A stretch of 64,000 nt of DNA from Anas platyrhynchos (lineage: Eukaryota; Chordata; Aves; Anseriformes; Anatidae): the NCBI RefSeq assembly GCF_047663525.1, contig NC_092607.1:4001001-4065000 (forward strand), written 5' to 3'. Position numbers and translations under genes: made by a program. The notes under the pieces were generated by a model. The model was not told where the DNA came from. It ran no database searches and was given only the letters and a program-made list of their open reading frames with translations. How positions within the stretch are numbered: the stretch's first letter is position 1; every line of letters starts with the position of its first letter. Shown one piece after another: positions 38,694 through 64,000 of this stretch.

Positions 38694-41097
38694 TATTGGG
38701 CACCTATGAGTAACTTACTAGTACAATACAAGCCTCTGACTATCTCTGAAACAAACATTACAAACCAAGTGAATACAGAGCTGAAAGAAATCCGAATACG
38801 TCGAGTTCTGGAAAAACAAGTTTCACCTTAGATTTTACCTTGTAGTTATACTACGAAAGAACTTGCCAATTAAAAATGTGTGTTTGGACTTGTGAACTCA
38901 GTTTTAACCAACTGATAGAGACAGAATCTTTATCATGTTATCACAGCAGGAAAGAGTTGATGTTGTTAGGGTATCTTAAAAGAAATGAGGTCCTGTTGCA
39001 TCTCCCCAAAGTGTAAGTTCTGCTATTTAATGATTCCATTTCTTCCATTACGAGTTATCTTTTTCCGCAGGATGTTCTCTTCTTCCACTATGGATTACAA
39101 TGGAGCATTCACCATGACAAGAACAAAAGAGGTGTGCAGGGAGGAATAGGTTGATGACAGACAACAGCAACACTGAAATTTAGTTGTGTTTTTTGTTTGT
39201 TTGTTTTGAACAACTACACCTTGTTCATGTTTTTTTCCCCATGTAGGCCATAAGGTCTTTCAATTATACTTAGATTGAATCTAAGACATTTTAGACTCAG
39301 CACTAATTCAGAACTTCATGTCTCCAAAGTGTGTATATTTGTTTTCATTTTTAACCTTTTTCAGTTTTAGCAATTAGAAAGATAATTTCAAAGGTAGCTC
39401 ACTTTATATAATGAAGGGTACAATGTAAAACACTTTCACTTTTCATTGATGAGATGCTCTACAGAAACTAGTAATAAACTCCCTCAAATTTTTGTACTTA
39501 GAAGCTGATAGTAATTGTTAAATGTTGCAGTTCTACAGCTACATTTTTATCTATTTGCTCCACCTGCTGGTGCATTTTTCTTTAAAGAAATCTTTAGAAG
39601 CCTAAACATATAAAAAAATTGGCCAAAGATATACCCTAAGAGGCATACTTGACTTTAAGGTTAATTTATGTAATATACTTATTAAATTCAACCTGATCCC
39701 AATAATTTTTCAGTCAAAAAAAGCCAATGGATACATAGACTTAGGGAAACATGACTCATAGCTTACTCTTTGGACAATGCCATTCATTTTTAATGTGACA
39801 GTAACACAGAGGGTCATCATTTTCCATCATCTATTATTCTTCTCAAAAAAAAAAAAAATGTTCTGTCTTTCATATGGGAATCTCTCTACATAACTGATTT
39901 GCCTCCTGAATTTTCCAAGATAACTTTCTTTTTAGACAATTAGTGTGAGGGAAAGTCCTGTTTCTTCAGCACATTTAATTGTTCTCTGCTCAGAGACAGA
40001 AAAAAAAATTTAAAACACCAATCAAAAAGCACTCTCTATTGGAAGTTTCACATAATAGATTACTTTCCATTCCCTATATATATATATATTTTTTTTTAAT
40101 TTTACATTTAAGTGCAAGGAAAAGGTAAGAATAGCCCATCAAAAGCAACCTTCCAAGGCTATGATATTTTCCAATAATACTCTAGGACAGAAGGAGCTTT
40201 CCATCCCTTCCTCCCTTACCAAATAATTAGAAACAGTAAATGTGAAAAGAAAAGCAATCCTCACAAACAAATTTTTGGTATTGGATTTTTTTTTTCATCA
40301 TCATCATTCACACACCATTAGTTTAGGGTTCTTTGATCTAACCAGTTTAATCAGAACTAAGGTGGATACCATTAACCCCAGGTTTTCTGGAACTGAACTG
40401 GCACTTTTTGACAAATGGAAAATTTTAACTTATTTCTGTATTATTTTAATAAGTTTTCTGTACACTGCACCAAATTGATTGCAGAATGCTTGTCTAAAGT
40501 TGGAGAGAATATACACTGTCCAGGAAATTTTAATTAGCATAGCTGGAAGAGAAAAGGTCTTCTGGCACTGAATAACAATCAAAGAAAAACAACACTGTTA
40601 AGAAATGGTTAAAGACATTGAAAAACTGCAGTATACTTGGGGAGACTGTTTGTAATTTATTTTTAATAAATCCAGACTACATATATACCCCTCTTTCTAG
40701 ACTACCAATTCATTTTGCATGGCTAATCTGCTTAACTGACCAGACTACCAAAATTAACCGATTAATGTAATTTTAAAGGATGATTTAACAAAAAAAAAAA
40801 AAAAAAAAAACTCCAGTGTAAAATGAGATGCACCAGTAACACAGCTTTAGAGAATTTTTCTTTTAAATGGAGAAAGTTCTCCTCATCGGTATCTTACCAA
40901 GTGATGAATCAGAAGCAAACTTATGTTGAAAACAGTTTTTGTTCTACGCATTATGGATTTCACATTAAATAAAAACCAAAACCCTATGTGCAACATACAT
41001 TGCAGTATTACTGCAATTGTGTTTTTTGTTTGTTTGTTTTTTAAGCAAGCTCTCACTAAAGTATAATTTTAGCTTAGACAATAACTGATGAAATTAT

Positions 41098-41410
41098 AAA
41101 AGGAAGGTGTGGGGAGCTGGGGGTCAACCTCTTCTCACAGGTAACTAGTGATAGGACTAGAGGGAATGGCCTCAAGTTGCACCAGAGGAGGTTTAGGTTG
41201 GAAATTAGGAGAAATTTCTTCTCAGAAAGAGCAGTCAAGCATTGGAATGGGTTGCCCAGGGAGGTGGTGGAGTCACTGTCCCTGGGGGTGTTCAAGGGAA
41301 GGCTGAACGTGGTGCTTGGGGACCTGATTTAGTGGGTGACATTGATGGTAGGGGGTGGTTGGACCAGATGATCTTGGAGGTCTTTTCCAATCTTAATGAT
41401 TTTATTTTTA
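41098..41410 (+). mobile_element. CR1 LINE, truncated 3' end
   Basis: About 310 bp matching the avian CR1 3' region in order: ggtgtggggagctgggggtc, cctcaagttgcaccag, gttgcccagggaggtggtgg, and the terminal ggttggaccagatgatcttg before aggtcttttccaa. It is 5'-truncated as CR1 copies usually are. The terminal short repeat is reduced to aatgatttta. A 73-codon minus-strand ORF here is antisense CR1. Confidence 0.95.
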
Positions 41411-43023
41411 CCTGAATTCAGGTATTCACATTGCATTAAAAACCACACATTTTGACATTCTATTTGGTTACCCAGGGAAAAAAAAAAAAAAAAAAAAAAA
41501 CACAGACAAATTAACTGAAATGAAAATACAGCTTAAGTAGAATTAAAAACAAGCCCGTGTATTTGTTGCAATCAGACAGACACACATTCAACATAACCCA
41601 CAGTACACTGTTGGTTTCAAGGTAGAGTAACTCTACATTTTAGGAGATAATTGTAAAAGCATCAAATAGAAGTGTTAGAATGATATTGTTTGTAAACATC
41701 ACTCTCTTGTTTCTGGTCAGTAAGTTCATAAAGTGACTGCCAGCTACTGACACTTAAAGCTAAACACCTAAAATTTAATACTTTACAATATATCAGCGCT
41801 CTTCCACCCATTTCTCTAACTGCTAGAACTTTCTGTGGTGACAGTCAACATTCAGATCGTTTAAGAAAGGCAGTACAAGTGTGCTTTCAATTTAAGTAGA
41901 TGTAGCAACCCATTCTAATACTAAGAAACAAATACAGATGAAATATTGCTTTTGTCATCCCAGTTCACTTATCTACAACATAATGAAACAATTTGCATAG
42001 TTACACAGCATTCCAAAACACTGAGCATTTAGAAATTCTTATGTTTGCAGAATTTGCTAACTCTAGCTCCAAGACAACATCCTCTGTGTTTAGAACTTAG
42101 AATAATTAGTTTTTAGTAGACTTTTAAACAGGAGCAGGCAACAGTAACACCATCATCCAAATCCCTTATGCCACTATACAGCCTTCAAACTATTCTGCTT
42201 CAAGTGGTCAACTCAAAACCTTTTTAAGAAGAGGATGCAAAATATATCGGCTTAAGAATTTGTCTTGATTTTGGGGAAAAAAATTGAAAAGAAAATCTGT
42301 TCATTCCTATCACACTGTTCAAAACCAGAAATGCAAATTCGTAATGTAAGATTTTCTGCACTAAGAGATGCTGTTTTATCTTTAAAACAAAATAAAAATA
42401 AAATAATCTTAGATACTCACTGAGAGGAAAGGAAAGTTATAAGTAAAAGAATATAATTTTGGTTTTCCAAAGCAGGTGAATGGTAGTATTTTACATTTTG
42501 ATGTGCACACACGTGACTATGCAGAGCACTTCTACCCTATAAAGTTTACAATTAGATTGTTAGAAAATACTACATACAATTGCTCTGAAAGTCTTAAGAT
42601 TCACATAAATTAATGCCTTAAATGTTTAAAATACTTAACAGGATCATTTATTATAACATCACACCACTAGGGAACATGCCTCAACATCTGTGCTAACGGA
42701 TTTCATGCAACTTCAAAGGCTACACGGTTGAAACAGGAACAAGTCAACATCTAATTTGATTGTTACTCTGTGACATTCATAGTTCTCTGGAGGAAAAAAA
42801 AAAAGCATACTGATAAAACTGTTAAAAAAACAAAAAACAAACAACCCCCCAACACATACCCCAACATATTGCATAGTCTTTAGCCTAGACCTTAAGCATA
42901 GGCTGACTTGTCTGTTTCATGGCACTTAGGACCTGCATTTCTAAGACTTTTGAAAATCCTGTCTGAGACTTCGCACTAGTATTTCTACAACAATACTTCA
43001 AATAAAAAAATTACAGTCTTTAA

Positions 43024-43030
<7 letters not shown>

Positions 43031-43067
<37 letters not shown>
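43031..43067. repeat. (TA)n microsatellite
   Basis: Uninterrupted TA repeat of about 18 units, between the TRAM1-like 3' end and the CR1 copy. Confidence 0.97.
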
Positions 43068-43070
<3 letters not shown>

Positions 43071-44519
43071 CATCGTGAGTGTTGTGAGTGGATTAAGAAC
43101 ATCCAAGAGTGTTATCAGTTTATTCAAGTGGTAGTATTAGTAACATACTTTCTGGTAACACTTGCCAAAAAGGTCTTTAATGTTCCAAGTTATCTAGTTT
43201 CATGTGCCTAGAAATGGATACTGGAACCTACACCCCCTCTGGATTCAGTCTGAAAGTTTGCTAACTTAGGTATAAACACACTGAAATCGACAAGAACTTC
43301 AGGCTTGCAGTTGCAGTATACTTTAAACACTGCCTTTTGAGCAGCATGCTGAGAAATACTTGAAGGCTAGGCAAATCTCATTCGAACTGCTCAAGAGGTG
43401 GTACTTTCACTGAACAAGGCATTCAGTAGTACTTAAGTCCATTAAAAGTATCAACAAATGTAGTCTAGTTCCATAGTACGCACTTTTAGTAGAAATGTAT
43501 AGGTTTATGTGAATAATGTAATATTCCTACAATTTAGTCACACAGAAGGTTATGGCAAATAAGAAACTGTGTTCCTGAAACTTATTCAACATCAAGATAT
43601 CAACATCAAGACCTAAGAGAGTTATTTACAAAAATACCATTAATCTCTCTATAGTTAAATAATTCATTTTAATATAAGCATATTAATATTAAAATAACAT
43701 CTAAATAAAGTGTTCACATAAGGAGCAAATTAATACCTTTGAAAACAAAAAACCTTGAGTCAGAGACTAAAATAAATTATTATCCAGAGACAAAGAAAAA
43801 AAAAAAAGGCCTTTAGGTTATGCTTGGTATAGCATTCATTGCTATACTGTTTGAATGCCTCCCTGAACAATATTAGACTCAAGTTTAAGAAGCAGCTGTT
43901 ACAAATTAAAGGAAAATAAAACAGTTGAGGAAAAAAATTGGCATGTGGTTGCAAGTGTAAAATACTAACTTTTTAAAATATTTTAAAATGAACGACAAAA
44001 CTTCCAAAGGGCTAAAATACAACAGATATTAACTGGCTACTTTTTTTTTCCACCTCCATTTGCCCTCCTCCTACAAGAGGGTATAATCCATAGCAGAAAT
44101 CCAGCAGGCAATCTACCATTTCTGCCAAGGGACACAATTTGCATCTTTACTAAAGATAGTCCACATCTTTATACTGCAAGATTAGCAATGTCCTGTCAGA
44201 ATTTGCACTCTAAATCTGTAATCTTCGAATGGAAATTAGTTATAAAGCATTTTTGCATTTTTCTGTATATTTTTGCAATATAGCTTCTAGATACTCCTCT
44301 TACTCCATATAAGAGGAGTGCAATAAAGAAAATAACTCTCACGGAGACACAGGCTAAACAAATATGGTAAGAACTTTCTGGTACAGACTTTAGATTGTAT
44401 AAAAACATAAAACCAAACAACTAAGATTTAGACAGCCTCCTGAAATATCTGTAATAAAAATATACTAATGTACTAAAATATACTAAAAATGTACTAATTT
44501 CTGATCACAGAACCGGAAG

Positions 44520-44774
44520 TTACAATTGATCTGTCCATTTTTATTGTTAGAGATAAGTGAGTTTAAATATGACTACTGGGATAAACTAGATCAAAGAGGA
44601 TCCTATCATAAAGTTAGGGTTATTAACAAAAATATTGTAAAAATATAACCTGATAGTGTCCACTTAAATAATGAGACATCCAAATTATAGCTTTGCAGGA
44701 TCAATTCTTTAACTCAGCATTCTGTCAAACATTGTCTTCTGATATTAGCTTGTATCTCATACATGTACTGTTTT
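44520..44774 (-). other. Probable 3' untranslated region of the TRAM1-like gene
   Basis: The first AATAAA on the minus strand after the stop codon lies at 44540-44545, so a transcript of about 250 nt 3' UTR ending near 44520 is possible. Longer forms using signals further left, for example near 43.1 kb, cannot be excluded. Confidence 0.45.
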
Positions 44775-58560
<13,786 letters not shown>

Positions 58561-61500
58561 CTTCACCCCTCGTTAGGCAAAAGATGTTGAGAAGCCCCCT
58601 TCGTTTCCTTTTTTTATTCCACTCTCACTTTGAAGTGGAGAGAGAACGGATTCGTGGAGTTCTGAGGTGTTAAAAATACATAAATTTGTGTATCTGCTGG
58701 TTCTATATGGAATTTAGTGGGAAAAATGGAGCAATTTATCAGAAATAAAAATCAGCTGGGGAGAAGGCCAAGGGACAAGTAAGGCCTCAGACAGAACAGG
58801 AAAAAGGGAAAATCAAGTTGTGCCTGGCCCCAGCTGGCTTGAGGAAGGGCAAGACTCACCTGGATCCAGTTGCCAAAATTGCACCTAAAATTTGGATCCC
58901 CTGTAAAGCTATTTTGGCTACTTGTTGGTTATTAAATGTTTAATGCTTCCCTAAACAGTTTTGAAGTATATATGCTAGAGTCTGCTTTCTGTTAAATGTT
59001 CTGCTGCTGAGCTTGGCTATGCTCCTATTCCTTTTCCCACCTCTATTTTGAGTTTCAGACTAATGTTTTCAGAAACTGGGTTTTATATCTTAAGAATTTC
59101 TAAAGAGCAATTGTACAGCAAAAATATGCTGCCATGCATGTTCTTCTCCTCAGCTGAAGAGGCATATTTGAAATAAAATACTTCTAGTGATTTTTTTACA
59201 GTGGTTGATTTTTGATGAAAAATGTAAAATAAAATTGAAAGAATGTCAGAATTACTTACCATAATTGCAGTTTGTTTGTTTTTTAGCTACAAAAATTAGT
59301 CATGTTTCAAAACAATTTTTTCTCCCTGGAACGTCCAAAAGAAAGAGGCAAATAATGATAAATAGAAATGGAAACCAAAAAAAACCACAAACTTGGTTTA
59401 TGATTTTATAACCCAGAATGTACTAATCTCATTAAAAACATTAGCATTCTTTTTGTACTGTAGCAGAGTGCACAAGCCAATTTTATTTTATTTTTTTCCC
59501 CTAGGAATATGATTTTCTAAAAGATCAGTGTCTTTAAGGCCTTAAGAATTGTTCTACACCTGTATAGCTTCTAGATTTGTAGCTTTGTAGATAATTTACT
59601 TTTAACATAAAATTCAGATCTCATGCTGAAGTTGTAAACAAGCACTAGTTTGAATTTATCACTTATTAGTCTCTTACGTACATGTATGCTTTCTGTAGGA
59701 GAAAGTAAGTTTTAATATTTTAATCAAGTTTAAAATTTATAATTAGTAATTACACTATTTTAGAGCAACGAATGGCAAGGAAGGTTTAGATCATGAGCTA
59801 TAATGAGATAATAAGGTATGATGATTAAAGTAATATTAAGCTAGCGTTCAAGTTCATACCACAAGAGCTATCTAGTAAGATATATATATATTGTTTTTTA
59901 AAATAGACGTATGCTGTATGCTTAAGAGTATATCACTGTTGTCTACAATGTTCATTTTGATTAACAAAAGCCTTAAAACTATTCTTTTGCAGTAAAACAT
60001 TGTGTGTGGGATGCAAGAAAAATCAAGATGTAATGTTGCAGGCCGCCATTTTACTCCTTAGAACCTGTGGTCAAGTTTTCTTTTTCTTTTCTGAAATTTG
60101 ATGGCAGGGTCATGTTCAAGCAGTTGAAGTGACCCCTTCTACCTATTAAAAGTATGCGTTTTCAGTAGATGTCTAAAGTGCTGAAGTCTTGTCTTTGGCA
60201 TGTAAGTAAATCCTATTTCTTAAAGTACTGTACATACATGTTTAAAAAAAAAAAAAAGAGAGGGAGAGACAAAATAAACCCTATATTTCTGTTGCTTGCA
60301 AGTAGTTTTCTGAGATACATTTCCAGAATTTGTTATTTATTTGGAAACTGAGATAACTGTTTGGGCCTGCATACCGACAACCCACGTATTTTTCTGGCTA
60401 CCAACTTTCCTGCCTGGTTTATAATTCTGTGTTTTTGTTGTTTGAACGATTGAGTTCCAGGTTTAAGGACCCAAGATTTCTTTACATCTTTGATTCCACA
60501 ATTCTGTGTTATACGTGGGCACATATCAAATACAGCCCACCTTGTCATTTTGAATGTCCTACCCTTTAAACAAATGAGCTTTGCAAACATAGTTATTCTT
60601 AGATGATTTTTTCCATTAAATGAGTAAACAAAACAAAAACAGCCTCTCGTTAAGAAAAGATTATGGTCTAGCCTTTCTGCTTTTCTGTTGATTTATCATT
60701 TTATTTATCTAGTAAAGGAATTAAACAGAAAATTATCATTAGCCAGCTAGCTTGAGAACAGCTGCACAGGATTTGATACTTAGTCTCCTCTTAAGTTTTG
60801 TTGATTTGTTTTTCTAGTATCTAGAAAGCAGAATGAAATTAATGTATTTTGCAGAGCTGTAGAAATCAACCTGAGATCTGCTTGCTCACGCAGAAGGAAC
60901 TGAGAATGACTTCTTTATTTTATGCTTCAGTTAACTAAGATGATTTAATTCGGAATTTGAGAAAATTCAGAGAAAAAAAGGTATCATCATGGGGTAAGTA
61001 AGATGGTTAAAAAATCACAAAGTAAATACATTAAAATTGGCTAAATTCTTTCCTTTTGTGTTTGTGCGTTAAAAGACAATCCAAGACTGGGATTTTTGGT
61101 AGGGTGTGGAGGTGTTAGGAATTATATAAACACAGAATAGCTAGAGACCTTTGCTAGCAGCATTTAGGATCTAAATAGACAAGATAGTTTCCCTGTGGGG
61201 AAGAACCATACCCCATAAGCATTGAGCAGTTCAGTGGCGTAAAAATGTATTGATTCTATCCTTTGGGGTGTAGGGGAGGAGAGAATACCTAAGAAAGGAC
61301 TAGCTGGGAAAAATGAGAGAAGAGAGATGTGCATTCTGTAAATCATGGAAGGAGTATAGTCAAGTTTTGGACTGCCAGAGGTTCTTTGCCTTTTGCAAAA
61401 AAAAAAAAAAATAATAATAATCAAAAATGATTACCTTTATAGGTTAGAATCTACAGGTGATTTCTCTGCACAGTCTTCAGCTATAGTCACATGGCAAAAG

Positions 61501-64000
61501 GAAAGGAAGAATCATCTGGGTATGACTGAAGTGAGGATGATCTTCCTTTATCTGTCTGGGGCCCAGAAATACCTGAGGGAAAGGGACTAGTCTACTTGAA
61601 CCAATTTGCTGTCTGCCTGTTCGTAAGATACTGGTTTTACAAGACAAAGTAGAAAAAGATCAGGATTTCCAGTCTTTGCATTTGAAAAATATTCTCTTTA
61701 TGCCAAGCATTTGCCTGCACAGAATCTAGTTGTTGGAACTGAACAGAGCTCTACTGTAGTTTGAGAAGGAGAATGACAGGTACAAAGTAAAATAAAGTGC
61801 AAGATACATACGTCAGGTGTTTTGATTTATTCTGTACCTAAAAGCAAAACTTAAACAGGATGTTCTTGTTTTACACAATTGGCGTTTAATGCCAAACAAA
61901 ATAAGACCCAGTAGCAACAAAATAATGATAATAATAATACATATAAAAAGGTTAAATACTAGTAGCTGAGATTAAAATTACCAGAGCCTATTAATTGTCA
62001 TCCATTTGGGAATTAAGGAATTATCAGCTGAGCTAAGAAAGGAGTTTTTTCTGTCAGAGTATAATTTTTTTCATAAAAAAAAAAAATAGTTTAGTGCTTT
62101 CCTCCGACATACAAGATCCAATCACTTCTGCAGACAGGGCTTTTACCTGGATGACTGATATGCTTCTGTATGGTATTTCTTGCTTCTCTTTCTACTTCTT
62201 AAGTGACTGTAAAGCAGGCTTCTACTTTGTAAGAACTGAAACTCAGCATTTAGTCTGCCTAAAAGTTTTACAAAAATGTAGCTTTGCAAAAAGGGGATAC
62301 TATTGTGTACCATTAAGTGTATTCTAGTGAATTTTGAGAACTCAGCACTACAGTTAGAGAGCAGTCTGCCTATTTTTTGATGCTCTACAGTCTCTGAAAT
62401 AAAGGAAACTGTGTTAATAATGTGCAGACTAGGTCATGTAATCGGGACAGGAAAGTGAAGAAAGAATGGATTTGTGTCTCAGCCCTATAATTAAAATACT
62501 CAATGGGAGTCATACATCAAAAAAAAACCTTTACAATTAAACAACAGTTGAAGTAATTTTACTATAATATATAATTGAATAGTTATTGTAGAGCCTTAAG
62601 AAAGGCAGGAAACAAGCACTAGATTTTAGGTAGCAAGTAAGAGTGAAAAGCTATCTTGCTGTTTTGTAAAAACCAAAATTAGAAATTCAGTTCAATGTCT
62701 GCATCTGGTAATCAATTACTGGCTGTTATGCAATGATGTGCAATTTCTGAGGTGACTGATTGCAGTTTTTATTTAGAGTCTATTACGCAAATAAATACAC
62801 TACTTGCAGAGCAGGTGGAACAATTCTTGCATACATTAAAGCAGTAGTGCCTTCTTAAAAGACCGTACTTCTAATACAAGCTCCTACATCTCTCTGGCTT
62901 TACACCACCTTTTGTTTCATTCCGAGGATGGTTCTTTCTTTCAACCTGCAAATCCCATTACAGTCCAACATTACATCTTCGAAGGCTATCTACTAGGTGC
63001 TGAACTGACTGCAAACTAGTTTATAACACTATATTTAGAAAGTCAATTGTAGGGTTGTTTTTTTTTTTTTTTTGTCATAAGATTTTCTAGAAAGACAGGA
63101 GCAATTGACTTAAAAATAGAATGATTGGTTTAAGGGGAGGTTATTTAGGAGACCCACATTATAGTTTTAATTTAAATTTATTTTCTGTTACTATATTGAC
63201 TGTACACCAAAAAGACAGTGATAGAATGATCTTTCAAATCACAAAGAAAATGCAATTATCAATGGGGTTTCAGTAACACCCTTAAGTTAAAAACACTTAT
63301 TTATAAAATGTTATCATACTGTTGTAGCTTGGTATGAAGATGATTTTGATATTTAGATGCTTAAGTATTATGTATTTATGCTGAAAGTATGTTTGTTGGT
63401 ATTTGTTGGATCATTTTTCTTTACAAGGTATTTTAGAGTTTTTTATAGTTGAACAGAAATAGAGCAATTGAAAGGATTTCACTATGTAATGTAGTTAAGT
63501 AGATTCTCCAGATACTGCCAAATTCTTGTTTAAATAGACTGCTTTAATATACATCTAAAAAGTCAGTCCTGTACATTAGTTGATGTGGGTTTTACAACCC
63601 CATCAGGGTTTTTAGCGCATATCATATATATATACAGGGCACTAAACCTGCATTGTTTTACATTTATTTATTTACCTTGTAAAACAGCAACCATTGAATC
63701 ATCCAGTATATACAATATAATTACTTATTTCCACAAACACCTTTTTGCACTTACGTGCTATTTTCCCATGTAATGTGCTTCCCCCTACACATGGAGTTTG
63801 TAGATCTCAATATGCTATTCTTCAAAGAACAGCTTTCAAGGTCACCAACTGATTAAAACTCTTATATTAAAAGTGTTTTGTCAGAAATGATATTCCAGAA
63901 AACAGAAAATGTAAACATTTAATTAATGTTATATTGTCAAAGTAATATGTGCTTCTTCTGCAGCTTGGATAATGATAATAAACTAATAACTTAGGTTTTC
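58561..64000. other. Upstream flank of the TRAM1-like gene; nothing recognised
   Basis: AT-rich sequence with short chance ORFs and A/T runs. No divergent gene could be read out of the CpG island. Confidence 0.55.

Larger units (their letters stand above)
38001..44519. other. Interval between the TRAM1-like 3' end and the next promoter
   Basis: Holds the CR1 copy (41.10-41.41 kb), the TA and AAAAT microsatellites, A tracts and the hairpin at 44293-44319. No gene seen. Confidence 0.6.

Noticed and set aside
41074-41295. 73-codon minus ORF
   Set aside because: Antisense of the CR1 3' end.

Overview
The window looks like nuclear DNA of a bird, or at least a sauropsid. It is AT-rich, intron-dominated sequence with short CpG islands. 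It has few interspersed repeats, but one is a clear 3' end of a CR1 LINE of the avian type at about 41.10-41.41 kb. There are no bacterial-style operons, rRNA, CRISPR arrays or long open reading frames. Almost every computed ORF of 60-200 codons is chance, a repeat or a CpG-island artefact.

The one protein-coding gene I can assemble is on the minus strand, with coding sequence from 58128 down to 44775 in 12 exons. All junctions have GT..AG and all phases agree, giving 1191 nt and 396 residues. It encodes a TRAM-family protein (translocating chain-associated membrane protein, ER membrane, Sec61-associated, TLC domain). Residues typical of TRAM1 and of TRAM2 are mixed. An extra 94-nt exon (49820-49913) puts about 28 more residues into the loop before the HALSEL-type helix. 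I read it as a TRAM1-like gene, possibly a third paralogue; the paralogue is not settled, so no symbol is given. Its CpG-island promoter is at about 57.76-58.56 kb.

A second minus-strand promoter lies in a CpG island at 37.25-38.0 kb. It has two ZNF143/SBS-type motifs, a YY1 motif, a TATA-like element and a good splice donor at 37698. It probably starts a gene that runs left, so 1-37 kb would be mostly its first intron(s). In human 8q13 NCOA2 lies downstream of TRAM1 on the same strand, so NCOA2 is a candidate, but I found no NCOA2 coding exon here. A third CpG island at 8.15-8.65 kb has no assigned gene.

The 1-37 kb and 58.6-64 kb parts hold no gene I can support. They contain simple repeats, a few perfect or near-perfect inverted repeats, a degenerate 12-bp-period minisatellite near 20 kb, and a possible RFX/ERR regulatory element near 23.8 kb. 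A possible alternative or cryptic exon with a hydrophobic reading frame lies in TRAM intron 1 at about 54.4-54.53 kb.
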